Below are positions 10,088 to 19,266 of a DNA stretch of 64,000 nucleotides, piece after piece. Location: NCBI RefSeq assembly GCF_000260985.4, contig NC_017857.3:2596845-2660844 (forward strand), read 5' to 3'. The number at the start of each line of letters is the position of its first letter. The first letter of the stretch is position 1. This DNA comes from Methylophaga nitratireducenticrescens. Its GTDB lineage: Bacteria > Pseudomonadota > Gammaproteobacteria > Nitrosococcales > Methylophagaceae. The notes below the pieces were generated by a model, which saw nothing but the letters and a program-made list of their open reading frames with translations, was not told the DNA's origin and made no database searches. Made by a program: the position numbers and the translations under genes.

Positions 10088-10789
10088 CTATCGTTGCTGT
10101 GCATTATCAAGGTAATCCAATACTGAATTCATTAGCTGATGGATGTTTTGATATTTTTGCAGATCGGCAGACAATATTTCATTCTCTGCTTGCACATAAG
10201 GTGCCGGCACCAATTCATCGGCACAGTTTTCAATAATGGCCTGTGCAGAGGCTTCGGTGGTTTCTAAATGAAATTGCAAACCAATGACTGATTGTCCCAA
10301 TTGAAATGCCTGATTATCACAGCCAAAACTTTTTGCCAGTCGCAGGCTATTCTCCGGTAAATCAAAGGTTTCGCCGTGCCAGTGAAACACCGTGGACATT
10401 TCTGGAAAAGTGAAAGCAGCTGCATTATTGTTTGCCACCGCCTGAATAGGCCACCAGCCGATTTCTTTTTCATTATTGGGATAGACTTTGGCGCCCATCG
10501 CGCTGGCGATCAATTGTGCACCGAGACAAATTCCCAGAACAGGTTTACCGGTCTCTATAAATTGCCGAATAAACTGCTTTTCTGCTGCTAACCAAGGATA
10601 CTGAGCTTCATCATTCACGCTCATTGGCCCGCCCATGACCACCAGAAAATCCACATCATTAATATCTGGCAAATTAGCTTGTTGATAAAACCGGGTAGCA
10701 TTGATTTGATAGCCATGATTATGAAACCAAGCTTCAATACTGCCTAAACCTTCAAACGGTACTTGCTGAAAATAATGTGCCTGCATCAT
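10088..10789 (-). CDS. class I glutamine amidotransferase-like protein (GMP synthase-type domain)
   Basis: Stand-alone GATase-1 domain of 233 residues. The nucleophilic Cys lies in VLGICLGAQL. The oxyanion region matches VVMGGPMSVND. The catalytic His/Glu pair lies in GLQFHLETT. Homologues of this type are often annotated as GMP synthase-like glutamine amidotransferases, and some hydrolyse gamma-glutamyl bonds. The real substrate is unknown. It starts with two adjacent ATG codons, and AAGGG before the first supports 10789. It is probably the first gene of a two-gene unit with the downstream thioesterase. Confidence 0.85.
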   Translation of the reverse strand: MMQAHYFQQVPFEGLGSIEAWFHNHGYQINATRFYQQANLPDINDVDFLVVMGGPMSVNDEAQYPWLAAEKQFIRQFIETGKPVLGICLGAQLIASAMGAKVYPNNEKEIGWWPIQAVANNNAAAFTFPEMSTVFHWHGETFDLPENSLRLAKSFGCDNQAFQLGQSVIGLQFHLETTEASAQAIIENCADELVPAPYVQAENEILSADLQKYQNIHQLMNSVLDYLDNAQQR

Positions 10790-11009
10790 GAGCCCTTATA
10801 ATTTACTGAAAACCAATATTTTTCACCCCGTTCTATCTAAATTTTGCATGATTCTTTATTAGATTAAGCAAGGGTTAATCCATAGAATTATTTGCTGAAA
10901 TAAAAGCTCAGAACATTAAATGACATTTTGGAGTATCTTCGATAGTGAATGCCTATTATTTCACCTCATGCTGTTGTAAATAATACGTGCTTTTCAAAGG
11001 AGGATCATT

Positions 11010-11552
11010 ATGACAAAAAGTATTTTTTTATCTAAACCACACCACAAACTGACCTTTACTCTAGCATTGGGCTTAATGCTGATGGCCTGTGCACCAGAGC
11101 CTGAAGTAAAAGACATTCAGGCAACTGAAGCAGAAATCGAATACTTGTTTGACCGTTGGAATAATGCTTTGCAAACTGGCGATGCAACCGCGGTAGCTGC
11201 ACATTATGCAAATGATGCGGTTTTGTTACCGACAGTTTCCAACCAGGTTCGTACTGACCATGAAGGCATACGCGACTATTTTGGATATTTTCTCGCCCTG
11301 CAGCCCAATGGACGAATTGATGAAAGCAACATTACCATTAACGGTAATATTGCAATAGATGCCGGAATCTATACATTCAATGTGACAAAAGATGGGCAGG
11401 AACAGGAAGTTCAGGCACGTTACAGCTTTGTGTATGAACGTCAGAATGATGGTGAATGGTTAATCATCAATCACCATTCCTCCGCTATGCCAGAGGAAAT
11501 GGTTGATGAACCAGAGCTAATGGAAAATATTCTGATTAAAGAACAAGGCTAA
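11010..11552 (+). CDS. predicted lipoprotein with a SnoaL/DUF4440-like domain
   Basis: The N-terminus is a lipoprotein signal: basic head, hydrophobic core, lipobox LMAC with Cys near residue 27. The remaining 150 residues form a cone-shaped NTF2/SnoaL-like domain of the SgcJ/EcaC (DUF4440) type, with the typical LFDRWNNALQTGDATAVAAHYANDAVLLP opening and a C-terminal WLIINHHSS strand. These domains bind small ligands or serve as scaffolds, and few are enzymes. The position after the lipobox suggests membrane anchoring facing the periplasm. AAAGGAGG seven bases before the ATG is a very strong ribosome binding site. A DUF3096 gene follows 84 bases downstream. Confidence 0.85.
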   Translation: MTKSIFLSKPHHKLTFTLALGLMLMACAPEPEVKDIQATEAEIEYLFDRWNNALQTGDATAVAAHYANDAVLLPTVSNQVRTDHEGIRDYFGYFLALQPNGRIDESNITINGNIAIDAGIYTFNVTKDGQEQEVQARYSFVYERQNDGEWLIINHHSSAMPEEMVDEPELMENILIKEQG

Positions 11553-11636
11553 TTCTGTATTATCATTTGTGCTTAATTCTTCAGATATACTTTTTGAGCA
11601 CAATAATAAAATTAATCACAACAGCGAGGGAAAAAG

Positions 11637-11786
11637 ATGACTATTGCACTGACTCCACTGATTTCTTTGATAGCCGGTATTCTGATCCTGGTTGTACCAA
11701 GATTACTGAACTATATCGTGGCAATTTATCTGATTATTATCGGTTTGGTAGGTATCTTTGGCGGCAATCTGAATATTACGCCTTAA
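11637..11786 (+). CDS. small DUF3096-family membrane protein (49 aa)
   Basis: The 49-residue protein starts at ATG 11637, after GAGGG, and ends at TAA 11784-11786. It is almost entirely hydrophobic: two helices joined by a conserved PRLLNYIVAIYL turn, matching the DUF3096 pattern (LxPLIxLIAGIxIL, VPRLLNYIVAIYLIIIGLVG). The function is unknown. It is too short for most gene callers, and a longer out-of-frame reading frame overlaps it. An intrinsic terminator follows within 20 bases, so it ends its transcription unit. Confidence 0.88.
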   Translation: MTIALTPLISLIAGILILVVPRLLNYIVAIYLIIIGLVGIFGGNLNITP

Positions 11787-11804
11787 ACTTAAAAAGATAC
11801 GTTT

Positions 11805-11843
11805 AAACGACGACGGGAGTTCTAATGAACTTTCGTCGTTTTT
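11805..11843 (+). terminator. intrinsic terminator after the DUF3096 gene
   Basis: AAACGACGA and AGTTC on the left pair with GAACT and TCGTCGTTT on the right, around a short loop and bulge. The right arm runs into a T tract. It closes the lipoprotein-DUF3096 unit. Confidence 0.7.
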
Positions 11844-11956
11844 GATCTGTTGTTATGTTCATATCGTTATTGACAAAGTCGGGTGATGACTAGGGACTGT
11901 TAATCTTTCATAGCCTCCTTGTTCGATTAATATCATCCAGTGATTAATCAGGCAAA

Positions 11957-12280
11957 TCAATCCTCTTTGCGGCTGATAATTTCACCCTCAATGATATGAG
12001 TCTCATGACGAGATTGTCGAGAAGATCGTTGCGAAAACTGCTGATGCTGGTTGTCTGCTTGCTGAGCTTTACGCATTTGTTTTTGGGCTCGGTACAACAT
12101 CAAAGGAATCAGGATCCAGCTTAGTAAAACTACCACCACCAACAGCGCCAGGCTGAGCATCATCACCAGCCCCAGTAATATCCAGGCGAAAATACGTTGC
12201 AAAAAACCGGCAGACTGAACTTGTCGGAATTGTTGTTGCCAGTTTTGAGCTTGCTGACGAAAAGCATTTGATCGAAACAT
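11957..12280 (-). CDS. hypothetical single-pass membrane protein
   Basis: 107 residues, not recognised. It has a Gln-rich N-terminal stretch (about 1-30), one long hydrophobic segment (about 33-62, IFAWILLGLVMMLSLALLVV) long enough for one or two membrane passes, and a charged, Gln/Ser/Arg-rich C-terminal tail with several His residues ending in IIEGEIISRKED. I chose ATG 12280 because AGAGG lies four bases before it. A TTG six codons upstream is also open. It may be co-transcribed with the gamma-glutamylcyclotransferase-like gene 88 bases upstream. Confidence 0.7.
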   Translation of the reverse strand: MFRSNAFRQQAQNWQQQFRQVQSAGFLQRIFAWILLGLVMMLSLALLVVVVLLSWILIPLMLYRAQKQMRKAQQADNQHQQFSQRSSRQSRHETHIIEGEIISRKED

Positions 12281-12368
12281 AAAACCTCTTTTTTTCAAGC
12301 ACTTTAAGTGCTGATATGATCACTAAAATAATTTATGGAAATAAATAGTTTTTTTGATGGTCAGTTAT

Positions 12369-12761
12369 TTATGGGTTGAGAAAGTCGCCGGAGGTGATAA
12401 GTTTCTTACCCGATATCGGTTGATTATAAAGATAAACCCAAGCTGACAGCTTATTTCCATTACTCAAGCAAATCAGTTGCTGCTGCCGCACATATTCGTG
12501 AGGCTCTGCAAAACTTGAAGAACATTCTTCATAATCATCAAGCTCGGCAAACAGTAATTGGGGATTGTGGGTACGGTACACCTCCCCGACAACCTGCTGT
12601 TGTGGATCATCTGTCAATATCACTCCTGGATAATAAGAAATTTGATACATCACAGCCTGTAACATTCCGGTATCGATATAATCACAGAAGCGTTGCAACA
12701 AATCATGGCGTTCAGTGTTATTACGTAAGGTACCGTATACAAAAAGATAATCTTCAGTCAT
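12369..12761 (-). CDS. gamma-glutamylcyclotransferase-like protein (AIG2/YtfP fold)
   Basis: A 130-residue protein with the substrate-loop motif FVYGTLR at residues 7-13 and the candidate catalytic Glu in AELDDYE. The middle (VVGEVYRT) and the C-terminal strand (AWVYLYN) follow the family plan. The family cyclises gamma-glutamyl-amine or gamma-glutamyl-peptide substrates to 5-oxoproline, but bacterial members are mostly uncharacterised. The start codon is about 12 bases from an inverted-repeat end at 12773-12791, so the promoter may lie within or beyond mobile-element sequence. Confidence 0.85.
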   Translation of the reverse strand: MTEDYLFVYGTLRNNTERHDLLQRFCDYIDTGMLQAVMYQISYYPGVILTDDPQQQVVGEVYRTHNPQLLFAELDDYEECSSSFAEPHEYVRQQQLICLSNGNKLSAWVYLYNQPISGKKLITSGDFLNP

Positions 12762-12843
12762 AAATTCGGGCTATGAAAGATCAACAGATACTAATTACAC
12801 TCTACGTGGTGGATTATCTCAACTAAACATGAATTCAGACTTA

Positions 12844-13108
12844 GGGCTTGTTGATCTTTCATCTCCGCCTCTGTTGTGAGCTGAAAAAACGTCAATCAAG
12901 GCACGAGGAGCGCCTTTTAGTTATGCTAAATAAGCGACGAACAACGCAGAGTGGCGCTTTTTCAGTCACAACCCGAAGGGCTGGGGCTATTTTTCCGCCC
13001 TACGGCGTTGGAAATGACTTATGTAGAACAACTACATCGCATCATTTCCGTCTTATAGGACGAAAAAATAGCCGCCAGCAGTGGTGGATATGAAAGATCA
13101 ACAAGCCC
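12844..13108 (+). mobile_element. short inverted-repeat element (MITE-like), copy B, complete
   Basis: 265 bases bounded by TA on both sides. The ends are perfect 19-bp inverted repeats (GGGCTTGTTGATCTTTCAT and its complement). The interior holds two hairpin modules. The first runs roughly 12875-12983, with arms CTGAAAAAAC/GCTTTTTCAG and an AGGCACGAGGAGCGCCTT hairpin. The second runs roughly 12985-13070, with arms GGCTATTTTTCCG/CGAAAAAATAGCC, GGAAATGA/TCATTTCC and ATGTAG/CTACAT. There is no coding capacity for a transposase. The right end overlaps the start of gluQ. Confidence 0.9.
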
Positions 13109-14025
13109 TAATATCTCCGCACTATATTGGACGCTTTGCACCCTCGCCCACGGGTCCACTACATTTTGGCTCTTTGGTCGCTGCAACCGCCAGTTATCTT
13201 GATGCACGGGCCCATAATGGTAGATGGCTGGTGCGAATGGAAGACCTTGATAAACTCCGTGAGGTAGCAGGTGCTGCCCAAGATATTATTGATACTCTTG
13301 TAAGCTTTGGTTTTCAATGGGATGCCGAAATAATTTATCAAAGCCAGCGTGATGATATCTATCGTCAGGCACTTGAACAATTAACTTCACAACAATTGGC
13401 CTATCCCTGCGGTTGCAGCCGTAAAGAAATCAACTCCGCTGCCCAAATGGGAATTGATGGCCCCGTTTATCCTGGGTTTTGTCGTGATGGTTTGACAGAG
13501 GGGAAGCAGCCACGTTCCTGGCGCTTACTAGTAAATAATGAAAGCATTAATTTTGAAGATCGGGTTCAAGGCAAACACTCTCAAATTCTGGGTCGACAAG
13601 TCGGTGACTTTGTCTTGAAACGAGCTGATGGTTTATTTGCCTATCAACTGGCGGTGGTGGCTGATGATGCGCTGCAGGGTGTCACCCATATTGTTCGTGG
13701 TGCAGATTTACTCGATTCAACACCGAGACAAATTTTTCTGCAACAGCAACTTGCGGTGAACTCCCCGGAATATGCCCATATACCAGTGGCCACCAATCTT
13801 CATGGTGAAAAACTCAGTAAGCAAACCCGGGCACAACCGGTAAAACATAGAGACAGCGGAGCTGTGTTATGTCGTGTGTTGAGTTTTCTGGGGATGCAAC
13901 CGCCAGCAGAGTTAGCCAATGTGCCACTTGATACGTTATGGGATTGGGCCATTCAGCATTGGCAAGTTCAAATGGTCCCCAAAATGCGACGTCAGGTGAC
14001 GTTAATACCTGCAGAAAACGAGTAG
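13090..14025 (+). CDS. gluQ: glutamyl-Q tRNA(Asp) synthetase
   Basis: Glutamyl-tRNA synthetase paralogue lacking the anticodon-binding domain. It attaches glutamate to queuosine 34 of tRNA(Asp). Length (about 311) is normal. It has the HIGH-like motif PSPTGPLHFGSL, the Zn-site cysteines in YPCGCSRKE and YPGFCRDG, the Glu/tRNA pocket in LLDSTPRQIFLQ, and the KMSKS-like EKLSKQ. The odd part is the 5' end. The first codons (MKDQQA) are the terminal repeat of mobile element copy B, and the family-like sequence begins only at HYIGRFAPSP. No ATG, GTG or TTG lies between the element and the HIGH motif. Translation must therefore start in the element, at ATG 13090 or GTG 13084/13081, none with a good ribosome binding site. 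Confidence 0.92.
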   Translation: MKDQQALISPHYIGRFAPSPTGPLHFGSLVAATASYLDARAHNGRWLVRMEDLDKLREVAGAAQDIIDTLVSFGFQWDAEIIYQSQRDDIYRQALEQLTSQQLAYPCGCSRKEINSAAQMGIDGPVYPGFCRDGLTEGKQPRSWRLLVNNESINFEDRVQGKHSQILGRQVGDFVLKRADGLFAYQLAVVADDALQGVTHIVRGADLLDSTPRQIFLQQQLAVNSPEYAHIPVATNLHGEKLSKQTRAQPVKHRDSGAVLCRVLSFLGMQPPAELANVPLDTLWDWAIQHWQVQMVPKMRRQVTLIPAENE

Positions 14026-14034
14026 CCTCTTCCG

Positions 14035-14535
14035 CTATTCATATGGAAATAAACGTATAACACCTCTGGCATCACCAATTAACCAGATCTGTTCGAAAAA
14101 ATGTTTTTCCGGTAACACTATCTGATGGCGATGTTTCTCAAAATTCTTTTGTTGCCATAATGAATTCATATTACGCAAAACCAACCATACCCGCTGGCTG
14201 TGGTATTTTTTCTGCGATTTAGTAGCAAGAACAGCATTCAGTGAGGCAATTAAACGATTGTTGATGGGTAACTCTGATAGTTGATGTAAATCAGCCATAA
14301 TTTTTTCATCTGCAGCTCTTCCAAGGATTAACTTTGCCTCTGGTTCACTACCGTAGATATGCGCAATCTCCAAATCGAGCTGCGTGCCATTGAGATAACA
14401 GGAAACATCCGGTTTGCGCGGCAAATTATGCCAGATATGTCGCATCGGTACACCAAATTGTTTTTCGTACAACCGCATAAACAATTTAGCTGCTTCATGT
14501 TCCAGATGAATTTTTTCCTGAATACTGTTGTTCAT
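14035..14535 (-). CDS. hypothetical protein with a nuclease-like PD...DxE pattern
   Basis: 166 residues with no family I can name. It is soluble, slightly basic, and without a signal peptide. The stretch RKPDVSCYLNGTQLDLEIAH has the spacing of a PD-(D/E)xK nuclease core (Pro-Asp, a beta hairpin, then Asp-x-Glu), but the final Lys is not where expected, so this is only a suggestion. A hydrophobic strand (RVWLVLRNMNSLW) and a C-terminal IWLIGDARGVIRLFP follow. It converges with gluQ, with only nine bases between the stop codons. It might share a short intergenic region with the lprI-like gene upstream (24 bases), so the two may be co-transcribed. Confidence 0.7.
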   Translation of the reverse strand: MNNSIQEKIHLEHEAAKLFMRLYEKQFGVPMRHIWHNLPRKPDVSCYLNGTQLDLEIAHIYGSEPEAKLILGRAADEKIMADLHQLSELPINNRLIASLNAVLATKSQKKYHSQRVWLVLRNMNSLWQQKNFEKHRHQIVLPEKHFFEQIWLIGDARGVIRLFPYE

Positions 14536-14559
14536 GGAGACTCATCCAGAATCCGTTAT

Positions 14560-14964
14560 TCACTCTATCTCGGGCTCAGGCAAAAATGATGGACTGTTGT
14601 CCATATAGGTAAGATAACTGTGCCATATCTGATGCGTGCGCAATTTTGCCATACGAAGAGAACAACTCAAGCCCATGATGCTACGGATCGTCCCATCCCG
14701 CCAGATAGTATAGATGGAACCGCATTGTTCCTGTCGATAGCTGAGCCAGCTTTGCTGGGCCTTTTCAATCGATTCCACAATCATTTTATCATCGGCATAA
14801 CGCGCTATGGCTTCGGCAAGATAATGCTGCATTTCAACCTCTTGCTGCTCTAATTGCTCAGCCATGCACACACCTATCTCATAGGTTGTGTTGGCATCTG
14901 GGCAGTCTACTGCAGCCATTGCTGTAGCTGGAACACACAATAAAAACAATCCAAGGATTCTCAT
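14560..14964 (-). CDS. secreted LprI/DUF1311-family protein
   Basis: A 134-residue exported protein. The signal peptide is MRILGLFLLCVPATAMA, followed by the cysteine pattern of the lysozyme-inhibitor LprI family: DCPDANTTYEIGVC, then QCGSIY and SCSL. The helical core contains AQQSWLSYRQEQC. Family members occur in the periplasm or envelope, and some inhibit lysozyme. The role here is unproven. I chose ATG 14964 because GGGAG lies five bases upstream and the signal peptide then begins at residue 1. The longer upstream frame overlaps the preceding diguanylate cyclase gene without any such features. Confidence 0.85.
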   Translation of the reverse strand: MRILGLFLLCVPATAMAAVDCPDANTTYEIGVCMAEQLEQQEVEMQHYLAEAIARYADDKMIVESIEKAQQSWLSYRQEQCGSIYTIWRDGTIRSIMGLSCSLRMAKLRTHQIWHSYLTYMDNSPSFLPEPEIE

Positions 14965-15019
14965 CACCACTCCCGTCTGCTTTGACGCTTCAGTGGAAAT
15001 CGAATCAGGCAATAACAGC

Positions 15020-16582
15020 TTATATCTCTTCAACAACACAGACATTACGGCCCTGCTTTTTGGCTTTAAACATCGCTTCATCAGCACGTTTAAATACTTT
15101 TTCGGTATTATCACCCAGATGAAAAGTGGCTACCCCGGCAGAAACGGTAATCGGCACAGGCTTACCATCATATAGAAAACGTGTATTGCTGATTTCTTCG
15201 CGGATTTTATTGGCCAGCACCATGGTTTCAGCTAGCGCAGTGGCCGGAAATATTCCGACAAATTCTTCACCACCAAAGCGGGCAACAAAATCAATTTCAC
15301 GGGTAGAAGTCGATAAAATCTCGGCAATACGGATTAATATCTTATCGCCAGCAAGATGACCAAGGTTGTCATTTATCTGTTTGAAGCTATCAATGTCCCA
15401 GACCACCAGGCTTAACGGGTGCTTGTAACGCTGCCAGCGAATATATTCTGTTTCCAACGCATCCATCAGTGCCTGGCGATTACCGATTCCGGTCAATGTA
15501 TCCTTACGTACCATTTCATGGGCTTTACGAATACCGTCCTGCAAAGATTTGGTTTCAGATTCCAGTTCCTGTAACCGATCTGTCAGTTTTTTGATTTCTA
15601 ATTGTGATTGATAATAACGGCTCTGATCAGCATTTCGGTATTCTTCTACCGCACCACTCAATGCCGTCAAACGTTCACGAATAATCAATTTTAATTCACG
15701 TGGTTCACTGGCAACATCAATTTGTTTGTAGATATCATCCAGTCCCGCATCCACCTTTTCACCAATTTTTTGCCGTTTATTAAAGGCTTCTTCTTCATCC
15801 TTAACAGTCACTCGTAACAGATCATCAAGCTCATTAATGCGTTCACTTAACGTAGCAAGAAAAGCTCGATATTCAAGCTGTTGAAGCTGAGCCTGGGCTC
15901 CAAGTGAGTTAATCAGAGCGGTCAGCGCATCAATAATTTGCGGTAAGTTCTTTTTATCAGGCTGGGACTGCAATTGCGCATGGATCTCGCGAAGTTGTTC
16001 GTTGAAGATCTCCGGAAGCTGCAGATTATCAATCATGCTGCATAGCAACTGAGTTATTTCAATATTACGTTTTTTAAACCCAATTTTCTGCAACAGCCCT
16101 GAACGTGCTTTTTCGGGGTCCGGTAAAGCAGGTGCATTGCTGTTAATCGTTTCCAGTAAAGACACAAAATCTGGTAACAATTGACGTGTTTGTTGGTTAG
16201 TAGCGTCTTTCAGCTGGATCAGCAGATTATCAACCCCAGGCTTTGACTCTGTTGGAATGGTTAACGATAACAGCAGATGCCGTAATAGTTCGGACGCTTC
16301 TGAACTCTGGGGGCTTTCATCCATCTTGCTAATGCATCGCTGGATTTTTTCCAGAATATCACTGATTCGCTCAACGTCTTTTTGGCTGCGTAATTCCTGT
16401 CGAAGTGAATGTAATTGTTTATCCAAGGCCGAATCAATGCCTTCTGCGACCAAAGCAAGTCGTCCAAGACTACGTTCCAGAAGTTGTGTGTAAAGTGTTT
16501 GTTTCTCGTCGCGGGCAAGCAGCTCAAGATACTTATACTTCCATTGCTCAAGTTTACTTTCTAGTTCTTCTGCCGCCATTGG
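15020..16582 (-). CDS. diguanylate cyclase with coiled-coil N-terminus
   Basis: Makes c-di-GMP from two GTP. The N-terminal 350 residues contain no named sensor domain. They are helical, with heptad-like coiled-coil stretches near the start and again just before the catalytic domain (KKLTDRLQELESETKSLQDGI). The C-terminal GGDEF domain (about 360-520) has an intact active site, RFGGEEF, and an RxxD inhibitory site (REID) five residues before it, so product inhibition is likely. No membrane helix is seen, so the protein should be cytoplasmic. ATG 16582 is chosen over an upstream TTG because AAAGG lies eight bases before it. The coding end overlaps the region upstream of the lprI-like gene but not its chosen start. 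Confidence 0.9.
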   Translation of the reverse strand, partial: PMAAEELESKLEQWKYKYLELLARDEKQTLYTQLLERSLGRLALVAEGIDSALDKQLHSLRQELRSQKDVERISDILEKIQRCISKMDESPQSSEASELLRHLLLSLTIPTESKPGVDNLLIQLKDATNQQTRQLLPDFVSLLETINSNAPALPDPEKARSGLLQKIGFKKRNIEITQLLCSMIDNLQLPEIFNEQLREIHAQLQSQPDKKNLPQIIDALTALINSLGAQAQLQQLEYRAFLATLSERINELDDLLRVTVKDEEEAFNKRQKIGEKVDAGLDDIYKQIDVASEPRELKLIIRERLTALSGAVEEYRNADQSRYYQSQLEIKKLTDRLQELESETKSLQDGIRKAHEMVRKDTLTGIGNRQALMDALETEYIRWQRYKHPLSLVVWDIDSFKQINDNLGHLAGDKILIRIAEILSTSTREIDFVARFGGEEFVGIFPATALAETMVLANKIREEISNTRFLYDGKPVPITVSAGVATFHLGDNTEKVFKRADEAMFKAKKQGRNVCVVEEI

Positions 16583-16765
16583 TCCGACCTTTGTTGTAGG
16601 CAATGTGGGAATTATTCATTACAACGATATTACATCAGCTACAGCGGGATCTAAACTCAAAAATCAGGATAATGTGATATAAGTGTTGAATACTGAATCA
16701 ATGATGTATGGCTTTATCGCAATCATCAACCGTAGACAAGAAATATTCTTAACACTGGCAGTGTG

Positions 16766-18985
16766 TTATGAACTAGAGTGTGTTTTTACCCGCTGCAGTC
16801 TTAACGCATTTAACACAACAGAAAGTGAACTAAACGCCATAGCTGCGCCAGCCACCCAGGGAGCCAACAAGCCTGCTGCTGCAATTGGAATGCCCAAAGA
16901 ATTGTAGCCAAATGCCCAGAACAGATTCTGACGAATGTTTCGCACGGTCAGATGACTTAACTGAATTGCCGCATCCACAGCGTTTAAATCGGTCCGCATC
17001 AACGCGATATCCGCTGTTTCAATCGCCACATCGGTACCACTTCCCATTGCAATACCAACATCTGCTTCAGCCAGTGCCGGGGCATCATTAATACCATCCC
17101 CCACCATTGCCACGACCTGCCCCTGCTGACGTAATTCACGGATTTTATCGGCTTTGTGTTCCGGCAAAACTTCGGCAATTACCTTATCAATACCCAGCTC
17201 AAGCGCAATGGCATCCGCTGTAAGCTGATTATCTCCGGTCAACATAATGACCTGCAAGCCGCGTTTTTTTAAAGCGCTAATCGCTGGTTTGGCGGTATCC
17301 CGAATCGTATCAGCCACCGCCAGCAAGCCAATTACCCGCTGATCTACTGCAATCAACATGGCGGTTTTTCCCTGTTTTTCCAGTTGCTGCTGCTGAGTTT
17401 GCCAATCCCCCATATCCATATCGTGATCCTGCATCAGTTTTTTGGTTCCCAAACGGATTTGGGAGGTTTTGCCGTACACCTCAGCATTACCCATCACCCC
17501 ATAACCACTAAGAGCAGTAAAATTCTCAACCAGCACATTCTGGGTATTTTGGGCTTTTAATCCATCAACAATAGCCTGTGCCAGTGGATGTTCTGATTTG
17601 CTTTCAATGGCGATGACGATGCCAGCGATAACCGATTTTTCATAATCTTCTGCTAGCAAAAAATCGGTTAATGCTGGTTTGCCCTGGGTCAACGTACCTG
17701 TTTTATCAAACACAATTGCCGTCAATGATTGAGTTAATTCCAGCGTATCGGCCTGCTTGAATAAAATGCCAGCCTCAGCCGCCCGCCCTGACCCAGCCAT
17801 AATCGAGGTTGGTGTAGCCAGTCCCAGAGCGCAAGGACAGGCGATAACCAGCACAGCCACCATGGTTTCCAAAGCTCTGCCAATATCACCAGGGGTAAAC
17901 CATAACCACCAGAGCAAAAAAGTAATCAGGGCTATCACCACAACCACCGGGACAAATACACCCGATACCTTATCAGCCAGACGCTGAATGGGGGCTTTGG
18001 AGCCCTGTGCCTGTTCAACCACCCGGACAATCCGGGCCAGGGCAGCGTCTTCACCCAGATGGGTAGCACGAACCCGTAAAAAACCATTTTTATTAAAGGT
18101 GGCACCAACCACTTTGTCATTGACGCTTTTTTCCACCGGCATGCTTTCACCGGTCAACATGGATTCATCTACAGCCGATTGACCTTCGACTATCACGCCA
18201 TCAACCGGGATCTGTTGACCGGGTTTAATCTGCACGATATCGCCCTGCTGTAACTCTTTTACCGAAACCAATTGGGTCTGACCATCTGCTGATTCGCGTA
18301 ATGCCTGTTGAGGTTGCAGTTTTAATAGTTTGCGAATGGCCTCTGAAGTATGGCCTTTGGCTCTTGCTTCAAACCATTTCCCCAGCAAGATCAGGGTAAT
18401 CAGTACCGCACTGGTTTCAAAATACAGACCATCATGCGCTGCCATTGCACCAAATTTGAAGGTAAGCCAGACACTGTAAAAATAGGCAGCTGATGTGCCC
18501 AGCGCCACCAACACATCCATATTGGCACTCAGATTTTTTAAAGCGTAATAACTACCACGATAAAACTGCCAGCCGATAATAAACTGTACTGGAGTCGCTA
18601 AAGCCATTTGCACCCAGGCATTCATTAAAACTGCCGGAATAGGCAGATCACGGGTCCAGCTAAAATGACCGATCATGCTGTAAAGCAACGGCAGAGATAA
18701 AATTGCTGCGGCAATAAATTTATATAACTGGATTTTCTGTAAATCCTGTCGATTATCCTCCCGATGCTCAATATCAATTAATTGCGCCTGATAGCCGGCT
18801 TGTTCAATGGCGTTTATCAAAACATCTGCTTCAAGCTGTTCGCCACGAATCGTGGCCTTTTCATTGGCATAATTCACCTGCGCCGATTTCACCGAAGACA
18901 TTTTTTTCAGCGCTTTTTCAATGGTGTTCGCACAGGCAGCACACCGCATGCCGCTGAGTTGCAATTGCACAATTTGCTGAGCCAT
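16766..18985 (-). CDS. copA: copper-translocating P1B-type ATPase
   Basis: Inner-membrane pump that exports Cu(I) from the cytoplasm. One N-terminal heavy-metal-associated domain (residues 5-70) carries GMRCAAC. Two helices follow, then the usual P1B core: TGES actuator loop, the metal-binding CPC in [12 protein letters not shown], the phosphorylated Asp in [12 protein letters not shown], an HP motif (SEHPLAQ) and the hinge [12 protein letters not shown]. The last helices contain the Asn/Tyr and Met/Ser residues typical of copper ATPases ([23 protein letters not shown]). Length (739) is normal. AGGAAAG supports the ATG at 18985. No CueR-like regulator or operator is recognisable upstream. Confidence 0.95.
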   Translation of the reverse strand: MAQQIVQLQLSGMRCAACANTIEKALKKMSSVKSAQVNYANEKATIRGEQLEADVLINAIEQAGYQAQLIDIEHREDNRQDLQKIQLYKFIAAAILSLPLLYSMIGHFSWTRDLPIPAVLMNAWVQMALATPVQFIIGWQFYRGSYYALKNLSANMDVLVALGTSAAYFYSVWLTFKFGAMAAHDGLYFETSAVLITLILLGKWFEARAKGHTSEAIRKLLKLQPQQALRESADGQTQLVSVKELQQGDIVQIKPGQQIPVDGVIVEGQSAVDESMLTGESMPVEKSVNDKVVGATFNKNGFLRVRATHLGEDAALARIVRVVEQAQGSKAPIQRLADKVSGVFVPVVVVIALITFLLWWLWFTPGDIGRALETMVAVLVIACPCALGLATPTSIMAGSGRAAEAGILFKQADTLELTQSLTAIVFDKTGTLTQGKPALTDFLLAEDYEKSVIAGIVIAIESKSEHPLAQAIVDGLKAQNTQNVLVENFTALSGYGVMGNAEVYGKTSQIRLGTKKLMQDHDMDMGDWQTQQQQLEKQGKTAMLIAVDQRVIGLLAVADTIRDTAKPAISALKKRGLQVIMLTGDNQLTADAIALELGIDKVIAEVLPEHKADKIRELRQQGQVVAMVGDGINDAPALAEADVGIAMGSGTDVAIETADIALMRTDLNAVDAAIQLSHLTVRNIRQNLFWAFGYNSLGIPIAAAGLLAPWVAGAAMAFSSLSVVLNALRLQRVKTHSSS

Positions 18986-19266
18986 TTAACTTTCCTGTTC
19001 CATTAGTTTTTTGAATGTCTTCTGTCAGATAATTGGGTTGAGTATGCCCTTTTACAAGCTGATGTTGCAGCCCGAACGGCAAAAATAATGAATTGATCCA
19101 TCGCTAAACGTTTCCTTATTAAACCGCAACAGTACAACTTGTGTCGAAAATGACGTGAGCCTGAATAATGTGAAAATAAAGACTCGACCTCTGATCATAT
19201 AAGCCTTCATCTGCTAGACTCAATGCGTTATTTCATCGTTGAACTCAATTGAAACACGGAGCATTT

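Larger units (their letters stand above)
11893..12791. mobile_element. possible two-gene segment bounded by inward-facing element ends
   Basis: GGGACTGTTAATCTTTCAT at 11893-11911 (preceded by TA) and ATGAAAGATCAACAGATAC at 12773-12791 (followed by TA) are imperfect inverted repeats matching at 15 of 19 positions. Both resemble the ends of the short elements elsewhere in the window. Between them lie two complete minus-strand genes. This may be a mobilised cassette or two unrelated solo ends. No transposase is present. Confidence 0.35.

Noticed and set aside
18986..19266. Possible CueR operator upstream of copA
   Set aside because: The region has no clear ACCTTGCC...GGCAAGG dyad. The region between the two divergent genes shows no regulatory site I can support.
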